From Azospirillum lipoferum 4B (GTDB lineage: Bacteria > Pseudomonadota > Alphaproteobacteria > Azospirillales > Azospirillaceae), in NCBI RefSeq assembly GCF_000283655.1, contig NC_016587.1, forward strand, positions 310,001-374,000: a DNA stretch of 64,000 bases, in the 5' to 3' direction. The notes below the pieces were generated by a model. It saw nothing but the letters and a program-made list of their open reading frames with translations, had not been told where the DNA came from and made no database searches. Below, one piece after another: positions 20,323-28,928 of the stretch. The translations under genes and the position numbers were made by a program. Each line of letters begins with the position of its first letter. The first letter of the stretch is position 1.

Positions 20323-21366
20323 TCAGACGACAGCGGAAGCGGTGTGGGAGGCGCGGGCCTCCGCCAGCCCGTCGGCGATCCAGTCGTACCACTCCTCCAG
20401 CCCCTGGCCGGTGGTGGCCGACAGCTGGATCACCGCCAGCGACGGGTTCAGGCGCTGGGCATAGCCGATCATCCGCTCCACATCGAAGGTCAGGTGGGGC
20501 AGCAGGTCGATCTTGTTGACCACCAACAGGTCGGCGCGGACGAACATGTCCGGGTATTTCAGGGGCTTGTCCTCCCCCTCCGTCACCGAGAGGACGACGA
20601 CGCGGTGGGTCTCGCCCAGGTCGAAGCCGGCGGGGCAGACCAGATTGCCGACATTCTCGACGAACAGCACGCCGTCCTCGGCGAATCCGCCCTCGGCGGC
20701 CAGCTTGTCGGCGGCCTGCGCCACCATGGAGGCGTCGAGGTGGCAGCCCTTGCCGGTGTTGACCTGCACCGCCGGGGTGCCGGTGGCGCGGATGCGGTCG
20801 GCGTCGAAGCTGGTCTGCTGGTCGCCCTCGATCACCGCAACGGGGAAGCGGCCCTTCAGGTCGGTCAGGCTGCGGGTCAGCAGGGTCGTCTTGCCCGAAC
20901 CAGGGCTGGACATCAGGTTCAGCACGAACACCCCGCGCTCGGCGAAGCGGCGGCGGTTGACGGCGGCCAGCCCATCGTTTTTCGCCAGGATGTCGCGTTC
21001 GATGGTGATCAGCCGCGGCTGGTTCAGCGCGGCGCCGCCGTCGATGGCGTCGGGGCGGTCGGGACGGTGGTGCGCGTGGACGTGATCATGGTCGCCATGG
21101 TCGTGGTCATGGTCATGGTGCGCGTGACCGGTGTGGCTGTGGCGGAACACCGTGCCGTCGGGGGCGACATGCTCGTGGGTGTCGTCGTGATGGTGGTGGG
21201 CATGGCCGTGCCCACCATCATGGCCGTGCCCCCCGTCATGGCCGTGCCCATCGCCGTGGCGGTGTCGGTAGACCTTGCCGTCAGGGCCGATATGCTCATG
21301 CTCCGCATCGGTGGCCTTGCCGTCGATCCGGGTTTCGCCTTCTCCGCAACCGCAAACCGTGCACAT
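20323..21366 (-). CDS. hypB: Hydrogenase nickel incorporation GTPase HypB, with histidine-rich nickel-storage region
   Basis: 347 residues. Delivers nickel to the hydrogenase large subunit using GTP. N-terminal MCTVCGCG is the high-affinity nickel motif; residues about 22-105 are extremely His-rich and contain a duplicated unit ([15 protein letters not shown] and [15 protein letters not shown]). The G domain has the P-loop [11 protein letters not shown], the DLGE segment and NKIDLLPH, plus the metal site [10 protein letters not shown] 21366 is set by the MCTVCGCG start. The long His tract indicates nickel storage, as in rhizobial HypB. Confidence 0.95.
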   Translation of the reverse strand: MCTVCGCGEGETRIDGKATDAEHEHIGPDGKVYRHRHGDGHGHDGGHGHDGGHGHAHHHHDDTHEHVAPDGTVFRHSHTGHAHHDHDHDHGDHDHVHAHHRPDRPDAIDGGAALNQPRLITIERDILAKNDGLAAVNRRRFAERGVFVLNLMSSPGSGKTTLLTRSLTDLKGRFPVAVIEGDQQTSFDADRIRATGTPAVQVNTGKGCHLDASMVAQAADKLAAEGGFAEDGVLFVENVGNLVCPAGFDLGETHRVVVLSVTEGEDKPLKYPDMFVRADLLVVNKIDLLPHLTFDVERMIGYAQRLNPSLAVIQLSATTGQGLEEWYDWIADGLAEARASHTASAVV

Positions 21367-21459
21367 CACGCGCTCTCCCACTCTTCGATCCGCAAAGCGA
21401 CCGTTTCATCCGTTCGGCAACCCATCATCGGACGGCCCGGCCGCTTCGGCAAGAGATCG

Positions 21460-22671
21460 TCATTCGTGTACCTCTATGCCGCAGGCGACGCAGGGGTCGA
21501 GCATCGCGACCAGCAGCCGCGCCCGCTCCGCCGCATCGTCGCGGCCGCTCACCTCGGCACCGGCCAGTCCGCGGGCCAGCGGGCCGTTGGCGGCGAAGTT
21601 CCAGTCGGTCGGGGCCACCATGCGGGCATCGGCGATCCGCCCGGCCTCGTCCAGCCGCAGCCAATGGGCCAGCCGCCCGCGCGCCGTCTCCGCCACGCCG
21701 CAGCCCGTGCCCGGCGCCGGACCTGACGCCGTCGCCGGATCGGCTGGGCGCAGATCGGCGATGGCCGCCTCCATCCGCCGCGGCAACTCCGCCAGATCGG
21801 CGAGCCGCGCCGCGAACAGCCGGGCCAGCCCGTCGCCGAAGCGCTCCGTCACCGAAACCACCAGCGGATGCGCCGCCTGACGTTCCAGCGGGCCGGTCAG
21901 CGCCGGGCCGCCTTCGTACTGCGGCCGGGTGGCAAAGGACGGGTCGCCGGCAAGAGCCGCGGCGAACCAGTCCGGCGCGCGTTGGCTCAGCAGCGGCACG
22001 CCGCCCGTTCCCCAGCCGGCCAGATCGGGGTTCAGCAGCCGGGCGGCCAGACGCGCCGCATCGCTGGCGCTACGTCCGGCCCAGCGGGCGAGCTCGTCGG
22101 CATCCCGCGGCGGCGGTCCGGCGAAGACCTCCGCCGCCAGCCAGCCATTCATCCGGTCCAGCGCGCCGCGCAGGGCCGCCGCGTCGGGCCGCAGGACACC
22201 GCCCCCCGGCCGCAGCCCGTCCTTGGCCGGATAGAGCGCCGGCATGACCGCGGACACTGTCTGGCGCAGGGTACGCAGGGCAGCCGGCCGGGGAGGGGCG
22301 CCAAGGCGCGCCGGCCATTCGACCACCGCCTGCCAGCCATGGCTGTCCAGGGCCTCCGCGTCGGTCAGCAGGCGGCGCGCGGTCTCCTGCGCGGCCGCGT
22401 CGATCCCCCCCGCGTCCATCCCAAGCGCCGCTTCGCAGGCGCGGGCGACGGCCAGCCCTTGAGCGGTGCCGCACAGGCTGAACAGCAGGGGCGCCAGCCG
22501 CACCGCCTCCTCCGCCCGGCGGCCGACCAGGGCGGCGGCGGCGCGCGGGCGGCGGGCGGCGACCTCGGCCCGGCCGATGGTGTCGGCGCCCGTCTTGCCG
22601 GCGCCCGTTTTGCCGTCGAGCCCCAGCCGGACGGATACCGATCCCTCTGCGGGAGATGTGGCTGCGGTCAT
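21460..22671 (-). CDS. hupK: Hydrogenase accessory protein HupK (large-subunit-like)
   Basis: 403 residues. HupK/HoxV proteins resemble a [NiFe] hydrogenase large subunit and are thought to scaffold assembly of the Fe cofactor. The C-terminal DPCVACGIEVHE copies the large-subunit DPCxxCxxH motif, while the N-terminal nickel motif is reduced to LFSLCGTAQ with a single Cys. ATG 22671 follows AGGA at good spacing. First gene of the operon, 56 bases downstream of an FNR-type box. Confidence 0.85.
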   Translation of the reverse strand: MTAATSPAEGSVSVRLGLDGKTGAGKTGADTIGRAEVAARRPRAAAALVGRRAEEAVRLAPLLFSLCGTAQGLAVARACEAALGMDAGGIDAAAQETARRLLTDAEALDSHGWQAVVEWPARLGAPPRPAALRTLRQTVSAVMPALYPAKDGLRPGGGVLRPDAAALRGALDRMNGWLAAEVFAGPPPRDADELARWAGRSASDAARLAARLLNPDLAGWGTGGVPLLSQRAPDWFAAALAGDPSFATRPQYEGGPALTGPLERQAAHPLVVSVTERFGDGLARLFAARLADLAELPRRMEAAIADLRPADPATASGPAPGTGCGVAETARGRLAHWLRLDEAGRIADARMVAPTDWNFAANGPLARGLAGAEVSGRDDAAERARLLVAMLDPCVACGIEVHE

Positions 22672-22726
22672 GGTGAAGTCCTGGGGCGGCGGCGGGTCCA
22701 TCCTGACGGAACCGGGTGGCAACTCA

Positions 22727-22740
22727 TTGACCTGCGTCAA
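22727..22740. promoter_or_regulatory. FNR/FixK-type operator between hupK and hupE
   Basis: TTGACCTGCGTCAA, a perfect TTGAC-N4-GTCAA dyad, lies in the divergent hupK/hupE spacer, 56 bases from hupK and 162 bases from hupE. It matches the FNR/FixK/FnrN consensus. In rhizobia FnrN activates hyp genes at low oxygen, so the site probably controls hupK-hypBCE and perhaps hupE. Confidence 0.8.
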
Positions 22741-22901
22741 AATACGTAGATCCGGCGGGGCGGAAACCGTCTCTCGGCCATGGCCGAGATGGCGCTTTCT
22801 GGCTACACTTCACCCCGACCGCGCCCTGCGACCCGGTTCTCCATGCGTCGGGGGGGAGAGAGCCGTGGCGGGCGCGACACGACATCAGAGGATGCTTGTC
22901 C

Positions 22902-23501
22902 ATGAAACGTTTCCGTCTCGCTTCGGCCGTCCTGCTGGCCGGGCTGGTGCTGCCCGCCGTCGCCGACGCCCACACCTTCGGTGCCCATGATGCCGGCTTC
23001 GTCCACGGCTTCCTGCATCCGGTCGGCGGCTGGGACCATCTGCTGGCGATGGTGGCGGTCGGGCTGTGGGCGGCGCAGCGCGGCGGCGCGGCGCTCTGGG
23101 CGCTGCCGGCGGCCTTCGTCACCGCCATGATCGGCGGCGGCCTGCTGGGCATGGCCGGCATCGGCCTGCCGGCGGTGGAACTGGGGATCGCCGGCTCGGT
23201 CGTCGCGCTGGGCGCCCTGGTCGCCGCGCAGTCGCGCCTGTCCCTGCCGGTGTCGCTGGCGGCGGTCACCCTGTTCGCGCTGTTCCACGGGCATGCCCAC
23301 GGGGCCGAGATGCCGGAGGCGGCGCAGCCGCTGCTCTACGGCCTGGGCTTCGCGCTCGCCACCGCCCTGCTGCATGGGGCCGGCGTCGCCGTGGCCCTGT
23401 CGCTGCGCGGTGTCGCCCGCGAAGGCAAGGGCGGGCTCGTGCTGCGCGGCCTGGGTGCCGCCATCGGGCTGGGCGGCGTGGCGCTGGTCACGCTGGCCTG
23501 A
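22902..23501 (+). CDS. hupE: HupE/UreJ family nickel permease
   Basis: 199 residues. Membrane protein mediating nickel entry for hydrogenase or urease. A cleavable signal peptide (about 1-23, ending VADA) is followed by HTFGAHDAGFVHGFLHPVGGWDHLL, whose HPxxGxDH motif is the family nickel site; about six membrane helices and a second FHGHAHG motif follow. ATG 22902 after AGAGG is used. Divergent from hupK, supporting the hydrogenase role. Confidence 0.9.
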   Translation: MKRFRLASAVLLAGLVLPAVADAHTFGAHDAGFVHGFLHPVGGWDHLLAMVAVGLWAAQRGGAALWALPAAFVTAMIGGGLLGMAGIGLPAVELGIAGSVVALGALVAAQSRLSLPVSLAAVTLFALFHGHAHGAEMPEAAQPLLYGLGFALATALLHGAGVAVALSLRGVAREGKGGLVLRGLGAAIGLGGVALVTLA

Positions 23502-23546
23502 TCCCAGGCCGCGGACTCCCTGGTTCAAGGACGGGTCATAAGGACG

Positions 23547-23575
23547 GGGCCGGGAGGGAGACCTCCCGGCCCTTT
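23547..23575 (+). terminator. Rho-independent terminator after hupE
   Basis: An 11-base perfect stem (23547-23557 with 23562-23572), GAGA loop, followed by TTT, 46 bases after the hupE stop. Confidence 0.85.
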
Positions 23576-23651
23576 GCCTGTGCAGGTCAGGCCGGAACAA
23601 TCGCCTCCCCCTGGTGTTGCAAGCCGGCAGCCCCCACAGGAGACGTCCGGC

Positions 23652-24515
23652 ATGACCAACCACAACGACGCCATTCCGTCCGCCGCTCCGTCTGCGTCGG
23701 TTCCCTCCGACCGCGAGGCCGCTGCCGGGGCCACGACAGCGACGCAGAACCGGCGGCCCGAAGAGATCGAACACGAGATCGAGTCGATCCGCGCCCGCAT
23801 GGACTCGGTGATCGACGAGATCGAATTCCGCCTGTCGCCCGGCCAGATGTCGGGCGGGGTGGTGCAGGTGGTGCGTGACGTCATCCAGGGCGGCGGCGAC
23901 GGCATGTCCGGCCGGATCGCCCGTGCCGTCCGCGCCAACCCGATCCCCGTGGCGCTGATGGGCGTCGGCGCCCTCTGGCTTGCCTGGGCGGTCGCCCGCA
24001 CGCCGGAGTCCACCACGGAATTCGACGATTACGATCCCCGCGGCCGGCAGCTGGACCCGCGCAGCCGGCATCTGCTGACCGACCTGATCGCCGCCTGCCG
24101 CGACGGCTCGGACGCCTTCCGCCGTGCCGACATGAGCATCGCCGATCCGGCCCTGTCCTCCCGGCTGGAGGCTCTGGCCGACCAGCTCGACCGCAGCGCC
24201 ATGGCGCTGGACGCCGAACTGCGCAACGGCGGCGGCTGGATCGAGACCGCGGAGGACGGCGGACGGGTCTGGTCGCCCCTGCATGGTCTGGCGGAGGCGA
24301 GCGCGCGCAGCGTGGTGGCGGGCGTCGGCGGAACGGCCGGGCGGGGCGACCTGCTGGCGCGGCTGGAAAGCGGGCTGGACGGTACGCTGGCCCTGTTCCG
24401 CGATGCCCTGCGCGATGCGCCGGACGATCATCTGCAGGTCGTCATCGGCGCCCAGTTCCATGCCGTGGAGACCGCCCGCCACAGCGTCGGCGCGCTGCGC
24501 GAAGCCGTGGTCTGA
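23652..24515 (+). CDS. DUF3618 domain protein with a C-terminal helical region
   Basis: 287 residues. The DUF3618 unit is clear at about 37-90 (PEEIEHEIESIRARMDSVIDEIEFRLSPGQ begins it), followed by a membrane segment near residue 97-116 (IPVALMGVGALWLAWAV). The C-terminal half (about 130-285) is helical and resembles the four-helix PA2169/DUF2383 stress-protein fold in pattern (LLTDLIAACRDGSDAFRRA); that assignment is tentative. DUF3618 proteins are linked to membrane stress and phage-shock-like gene sets, function unproven. Eleven bases before yihY, so co-transcribed. Confidence 0.75.
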   Translation: MTNHNDAIPSAAPSASVPSDREAAAGATTATQNRRPEEIEHEIESIRARMDSVIDEIEFRLSPGQMSGGVVQVVRDVIQGGGDGMSGRIARAVRANPIPVALMGVGALWLAWAVARTPESTTEFDDYDPRGRQLDPRSRHLLTDLIAACRDGSDAFRRADMSIADPALSSRLEALADQLDRSAMALDAELRNGGGWIETAEDGGRVWSPLHGLAEASARSVVAGVGGTAGRGDLLARLESGLDGTLALFRDALRDAPDDHLQVVIGAQFHAVETARHSVGALREAVV

Positions 24516-24526
24516 GGGGACGGATC

Positions 24527-25588
24527 ATGCTGGGGTTGAGCCGCCGCCATTACTACGAGCACCGGAACCGTGCGAACGCGCACCATGCGGCCGGGCGCGC
24601 CGCCAATGACGCGCACGGCGGAAGCCGGGGCGGGGGCGGGCGGTCGGCGGAAAGCCCGGCCGACATTCCCGCGAAGGGATGGAAGGACATCCTGCTGCGG
24701 GTGTGGGACGAGCAGAGCAAGGACAACGTGTCGATGCTGGCGGCGGGCGTGGCCTATTACGGGCTGCTCGCCATCTTCCCGGCCGTCGCGGCGCTGGTCT
24801 CCATCTACGGCCTCGTCGCCGACCCGGCGCTGATCGAGAACCAGCTGAGCCAGATGGGCGGGCTGCTGCCGCCGGAAGCCCTGTCCATCGTCAGCGACCA
24901 GGCCCGCAAGGTGGTCACCACCCCGTCCCAGGGGCTGGGTTTCGGCCTGATCTTCGGCCTGCTGCTGACCCTGTGGAGCGCGTCGCGCGGCACCAATTCG
25001 CTGGTGACGGCGCTCAACATCGCCTATGGCGAGCAGGAGACGCGCGGCATCATACATCTGGCACTGCTGTCGATGGCCCTGACGATCGCCGGCCTGCTGT
25101 TCGTCATCGTCGCCATGGTGATGATCGTCGCGGTGCCGGCCGCGATCAACATCATCGGGCTGCAGGACACGCCCATCGGCTGGATCGCCAGCCTCGCCCG
25201 CTGGCCGATCCTGGCGGTGGCGATCATCCTGGGGCTCGCCGTCTTCTACCGCTACGCCCCCGACCGGCGGGAACCGCAATGGCGCTGGGTCAGCTGGGGG
25301 TCGGCGACGGCCACCCTGGTCTGGCTGCTGGGGTCGCTGGGCTTTTCCATCTATGTCTCGAACTTCGGCAGCTACAACGAGACCTACGGGTCGGTCGGCG
25401 CGGTCGTGGTGCTGCTGCTGTGGTTCAACCTGACCTCCTACGTCGTGCTGCTGGGGGCCGAGCTGAACGCGGAGATCGAGCACCAGACCGCCCGCGACAC
25501 CACCGACCGGGATGGCCGGCCCGCCCGGCCGCTGGGTCAGCGCGACGCCTATGTCGCCGACACGGTGGGCGAACGCAAGGCGGGCTGA
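24527..25588 (+). CDS. YihY/BrkB family inner-membrane protein
   Basis: 353 residues with about six membrane helices (residues 75-305). Diagnostic are NVSMLAAGVAYYGLLAIFPA at the first helix, the LWSASRGTNSLVTALNIAYG block and LLLWFNLTSYVVLLGAELNAE near the last. Once called ribonuclease BN in error; the family is now seen as membrane proteins of uncertain, perhaps transport, role. N-terminal 45 residues are His/Gly-rich and variable. Downstream partner of the DUF3618 gene. Confidence 0.85.
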   Translation: MLGLSRRHYYEHRNRANAHHAAGRAANDAHGGSRGGGGRSAESPADIPAKGWKDILLRVWDEQSKDNVSMLAAGVAYYGLLAIFPAVAALVSIYGLVADPALIENQLSQMGGLLPPEALSIVSDQARKVVTTPSQGLGFGLIFGLLLTLWSASRGTNSLVTALNIAYGEQETRGIIHLALLSMALTIAGLLFVIVAMVMIVAVPAAINIIGLQDTPIGWIASLARWPILAVAIILGLAVFYRYAPDRREPQWRWVSWGSATATLVWLLGSLGFSIYVSNFGSYNETYGSVGAVVVLLLWFNLTSYVVLLGAELNAEIEHQTARDTTDRDGRPARPLGQRDAYVADTVGERKAG

Positions 25589-25864
25589 CCGCGAAAATGC
25601 CGCTTGGCAGGGCGGCGGCCACGCGCTATGGTCGCCGTCATGCAACAGGCGCTTTCCATCGCGTCCTCCGGACGCTCCCGATATTTTGGCCGCTGGTTTC
25701 GTCCGGCGGCCTAGGAACGCGCATCTGTCGCTCATTCCCGAAGCCGCCCGGACCGACCCGCGGCGGCTTTCGCGTTTGTGACCCCAGCCCCTGATGGGCT
25801 GCACATCCTCAAAATCCGAACACGGGCGATCCGGGCGGCCTCATCATCCGCAAGAGAGGTTGTC
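25589..25864. other. Spacer with a terminator-like hairpin
   Basis: AAGCCGCC (25741-25748) pairs with GGCGGCTT (25762-25769) before a short T-containing run, a likely end for the DUF3618-yihY transcript. A 24-codon frame at 25640 is too short to trust. Nothing else recognised. Confidence 0.45.
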
Positions 25865-26038
25865 ATGTTCGATTTCGATGTCGTCACCGGCCCCACCCAG
25901 CCGCCCCACTGCCCCCTGGCCGACGAGCCGGCCCGCCCGGCCTCCTCCGAGTCGGCCCAGCCGGCGGCGGCCCTGTCCGCCGCCGCCGCCGCGCACACCG
26001 CACCGACCCCGGGAATGGAAGGAAAGCCGCGATCCTGA
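25865..26038 (+). CDS. Small hypothetical protein
   Basis: 57 codons from ATG 25865, preceded by AGAGG at usable spacing. The peptide begins MFDFDVVTGPTQP and then becomes Ala/Pro-rich, with no membrane segment or known motif. It may be real, since the ribosome site is good and the first dozen residues are not low-complexity, but the Ala/Pro tail is also what a chance frame in GC-rich DNA gives. The 231 bases after it (26039-26269) contain TATACT at 26137-26142, a possible -10 for the next gene, and no other gene. Confidence 0.4.
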   Translation: MFDFDVVTGPTQPPHCPLADEPARPASSESAQPAAALSAAAAAHTAPTPGMEGKPRS

Positions 26039-26269
26039 GCCGGGATCGGGCCGCCGATTCCGGCATGCAGGCCCCGCATCCCAGCTTTGGACCAAAAAAA
26101 TCACGAATCCTGCCTATGTTCCGCCGGCTGTTGTCGTATACTCCCTTAGGGCAGACGTGTCCGGGTGGCGGCGCAGCCGGCCGCACATCAGTGGGTAATC
26201 TCGGCGGCATCCAAATCCGTGCGTTCGGGTTTGGGCGTGTTGGTCGGATCGGAAGAAGGATGACGGATC

Positions 26270-26968
26270 ATGGCGGATGATGCTCTCTCAAGCGTCAGCT
26301 CTATGGTGTCCAGCCTCAACGCGTCGATCAAGAACGCGGTCGATGCGATCAAGAAGTCGCAGAGCAACCAAGCTGTCGGCGACGTCCAGGAATTTTCCAA
26401 GACGGTCAAGAAATCGGCGCTGACCACCACGGCCGGCGCCACCGACATCGGCGTGCTCGCCAAGAACGCCACCCGCCTGAACGTCGCCAGCACGCTGTCG
26501 GCGAACGACAAGGTGGATTTCTACAAGTTCAAGGTCACCACCAAGGGTGAGATGACCATGGGTCAGGTCGGCGACGACGGCGTGCGCGTCCAGCTGATGA
26601 ACCGGCTGGGCCGGGTGTTGGCCGACAGCGACCCGAAGTCCGGCGACGATTATGACTCCTTCAAGAAGCTGCAGGCCGGCAACCTGACGGTCGACAAGGG
26701 CGACTACACCCTGCGCGTCACCCGCGACAAGGGCCAGCCGGACAAGGACCCCAAGAACTACGCCATGCAGCTGGTGATGGGGAACTACAGCAAGGACTAC
26801 GACACCGTGGCCAAGGCGCCGGCCAAGGGCGATACCGGCCTCGCGCTGACCACCGGGCAGCAGGCGACGCTGGACGGGCTGAACAGCGCCATCGGCAGCC
26901 TGAACTCGATCCCCACCGGCCAGACCGGCACGCAGAAGCTGATGGGCAGCTTCAACCTCTTCGCCTGA
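26270..26968 (+). CDS. Unidentified protein with a PPC-like beta-sandwich domain
   Basis: 232 residues, no signal peptide. Residues 1-60 are a Ser/Ala/Lys-rich helical head (SSVSSMVSSLNASIKNAV). Residues about 80-165 read like a bacterial pre-peptidase C-terminal (PPC) domain: ANDKVDFYKFKV, a GVRVQLMNRLGRVLADSD strand pair, then KGDYTLRVTR. The tail ends GSFNLFA, a short hydrophobic finish seen in some type I secretion substrates. I cannot name the family. Composition is less GC-rich and more Lys-rich than its neighbours. Possibly an exported or surface-associated protein, inference only. Confidence 0.7.
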   Translation: MADDALSSVSSMVSSLNASIKNAVDAIKKSQSNQAVGDVQEFSKTVKKSALTTTAGATDIGVLAKNATRLNVASTLSANDKVDFYKFKVTTKGEMTMGQVGDDGVRVQLMNRLGRVLADSDPKSGDDYDSFKKLQAGNLTVDKGDYTLRVTRDKGQPDKDPKNYAMQLVMGNYSKDYDTVAKAPAKGDTGLALTTGQQATLDGLNSAIGSLNSIPTGQTGTQKLMGSFNLFA

Positions 26969-27026
26969 GGCATCGGCACCGGCTGTGCTATGACGGTGCG
27001 GAGTTCATCCGCGCCGGAGGCTGACC

Positions 27027-27599
27027 TTGCCCACCGTGACCCTTCTGAGCCCTGCCGATCACCGCCGCGTTCCCTGGAAGAATGGCGGCGGCGTCACCAC
27101 CGAACTTGCGGTGGAGCCGGCAACGGACGGCCGATTCCTCTGGCGGGTCAGCATCGCCGATGTCGTCGAACCCGGTCCATTTTCGGCCTTTCCCGGCTAT
27201 GACCGTCTGATCGCCGTGGTGGAGGGCGACGGCATGCGCCTGTCCGTCGACGGCGCCCCGCCGGTCGAGCGGCGCCGCCTGGACCCCGCCTTCGCCTTTC
27301 CCGGCGAAGCGGCGGTGTGGTGCGAGCCGACCGCCGGCCCGATCCGCGACGTGAACCTGATGCTCGCCCGCGCGTCGGCCACCGGCACCCTGTCGCTGCT
27401 TACGGGTCTGGCCGGCCAACATGCCGACGGCGATGTGGTGCTCGTCCACGCCCTTGCCGGATGCCTGTCCGTCACGCCCGATGGCGGAGACACCCTGCCG
27501 GTTCCCGAAGGACACAGTCTGCTTCTGCGCGACGGCACCGCGCGGGTGGAGGTGCCGGAGGGCGCGGAGGGCGTGTGCGCGGAGGTGCGGCGGCGTTAG
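27027..27599 (+). CDS. hutD: HutD/Ves family cupin protein
   Basis: 190 residues of the HutD/Ves double-cupin family: RVPWKNGGGVTTELAVEP at the N-terminus, FLWRVSIADVVEPGPFSAFPGYDR and CEPTAGPIRDVNLM are the conserved blocks. HutD is linked to histidine utilisation as a possible urocanate-responsive governor, Ves to cold-induced gene control. No hut genes are here. The start is TTG 27027, decided by GGAGG at 27015-27019 seven bases ahead; the next candidate GTG 27036 is too far. Converges on the glucosidase gene with a four-base overlap. Confidence 0.8.
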   Translation: MPTVTLLSPADHRRVPWKNGGGVTTELAVEPATDGRFLWRVSIADVVEPGPFSAFPGYDRLIAVVEGDGMRLSVDGAPPVERRRLDPAFAFPGEAAVWCEPTAGPIRDVNLMLARASATGTLSLLTGLAGQHADGDVVLVHALAGCLSVTPDGGDTLPVPEGHSLLLRDGTARVEVPEGAEGVCAEVRRR

Positions 27600-28927
27600 G
27601 CCTTCGCCGACCGGATCAGCTCCGCATACCAGCGCGCCGAGTCCTTCGGCGTGCGGGCCAGGGTCTGGAAGTCCACATGGACGATGCCGAAGCGTTGGCC
27701 ATAGCCGCTGCCCCATTCGAAATTGTCCAGCAGCGACCAGACGAAATATCCCTGCACATCGGCACCCTGGGCCATCGCGTCGCGCATCGCGGCGTTGTAG
27801 ATGGTCAGGTAGTTGATGCGGTGGGGGTCGTGGACGGCGCCGTCGGGGCTGACGGTATCGCTGCCGCCGCAACCGTTCTCCGTCACCACGATGGGCAGGC
27901 GGTAGCGGCGCTGGATGGTCAGCAGCTCGTCCCGGAAGGCGTCGGGGAAGATGGCCCAGCCGACGCCGTGGGTCGGCGAATCGGGCGGCGCGTCGCCCCA
28001 GCCATAGCCCCAGCTCCGAGCCGGGTCGGCCTTGGCGAAGATCGGGCCGTAGTGGTTCAGCCCGAACCAGTCCACCGGCCGGGCGATGCGCGCCATGTCG
28101 CCGGCCTGTACGTAAGGCTCGATGGCGGCGGCGGTCTGCGGCGGATAATGGCCGAGGATCTGCGGGTCGCAGAAGACGAGGTTCCAATGCTCGTCCAGCA
28201 GCGACGCTGCGGCGCGGTTCTCCGGCGTGTCGGTCTCGGGAATCACGACCTGGCGGTTGTGGATTGCGCCGATGGAGGCGCCCGGCACCAGATCGCGCAG
28301 CACGTCCACCCCGGCGCCGTGGGCGAGGTTGACGTGATGGATGGCGCGCAGATGCTGCGCCCGGTCGACGATTCCCGGCGCCGCCCACGGAATAGCATAG
28401 CCGAACAGGGTGAAGACCGAGAACTCGTTGAAGGTGATCCAGCGCTTCACCCGGTCGCCATAGCGCCGGGCGCAGAGCGCGGCATAGTCGGCATACCAGC
28501 CGGCGCAGTCGCGGGCCGACCAGCCGCCCATATCCTGCAGCGCCTGCGGCAGGTCCCAGTGATAGAGACACAGCCAGGGCTCGATCCCCGCCTCCAGCAG
28601 CCGGTCGATCAGCCGGTCGTAGAAGTCCAGCCCGGCTTCGTTCACCGCCCCCTTGCCACGCGGCAGCACCCGCGGCCAGGACACCGAGAAGCGGTAGGCG
28701 TCGACGCCCAACCCCTTCATCAGCGCCACATCCTCCGGCATCCGGTGGTAATGGTCGCAGGCGACGTCGCCGGTGTCGCCGTTCACCACCCCGCCCTGGG
28801 TGCGGCAGCGGACATCCCAGATGCTGGCGCCGCGCCCGTCCTCGGCCGCCGCGCCTTCGATCTGGTAGGCGGAGGTGGAGACGCCCCAGACGAATCCGGG
28901 CGGATAGGAGGAGGTCGGGTCTGTCAT
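27596..28927 (-). CDS. Beta-glucosidase, glycoside hydrolase family 1
   Basis: 443 residues, the full GH1 barrel. Begins FVWGVSTSAYQIEGA, the family signature; the acid/base Glu is in WITFNEFSVF (usually TFNEP, here F follows) and the nucleophile in PIVVTENGCGG. The sugar-binding WSLLDNFEWGSGYGQRFG motif is present. Hydrolyses beta-glucosides, probably plant-derived; no signal peptide, so cytoplasmic. ATG 28927 (MTDPTSS) chosen. The next gene upstream, an acyl-carrier-like protein, ends one base before it, so they may be co-transcribed. Confidence 0.9.
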   Translation of the reverse strand: MTDPTSSYPPGFVWGVSTSAYQIEGAAAEDGRGASIWDVRCRTQGGVVNGDTGDVACDHYHRMPEDVALMKGLGVDAYRFSVSWPRVLPRGKGAVNEAGLDFYDRLIDRLLEAGIEPWLCLYHWDLPQALQDMGGWSARDCAGWYADYAALCARRYGDRVKRWITFNEFSVFTLFGYAIPWAAPGIVDRAQHLRAIHHVNLAHGAGVDVLRDLVPGASIGAIHNRQVVIPETDTPENRAAASLLDEHWNLVFCDPQILGHYPPQTAAAIEPYVQAGDMARIARPVDWFGLNHYGPIFAKADPARSWGYGWGDAPPDSPTHGVGWAIFPDAFRDELLTIQRRYRLPIVVTENGCGGSDTVSPDGAVHDPHRINYLTIYNAAMRDAMAQGADVQGYFVWSLLDNFEWGSGYGQRFGIVHVDFQTLARTPKDSARWYAELIRSAKA

Positions 28928-28928
28928 C

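Noticed and set aside
20900-21310. CAC/CAT-rich repeats resembling a tandem array
   Set aside because: They encode the histidine tract of HypB in frame and vary in length, so not a CRISPR or satellite.
25640-25714. 24-codon frame after yihY
   Set aside because: Too short, no clear ribosome site and no likeness to known small proteins.
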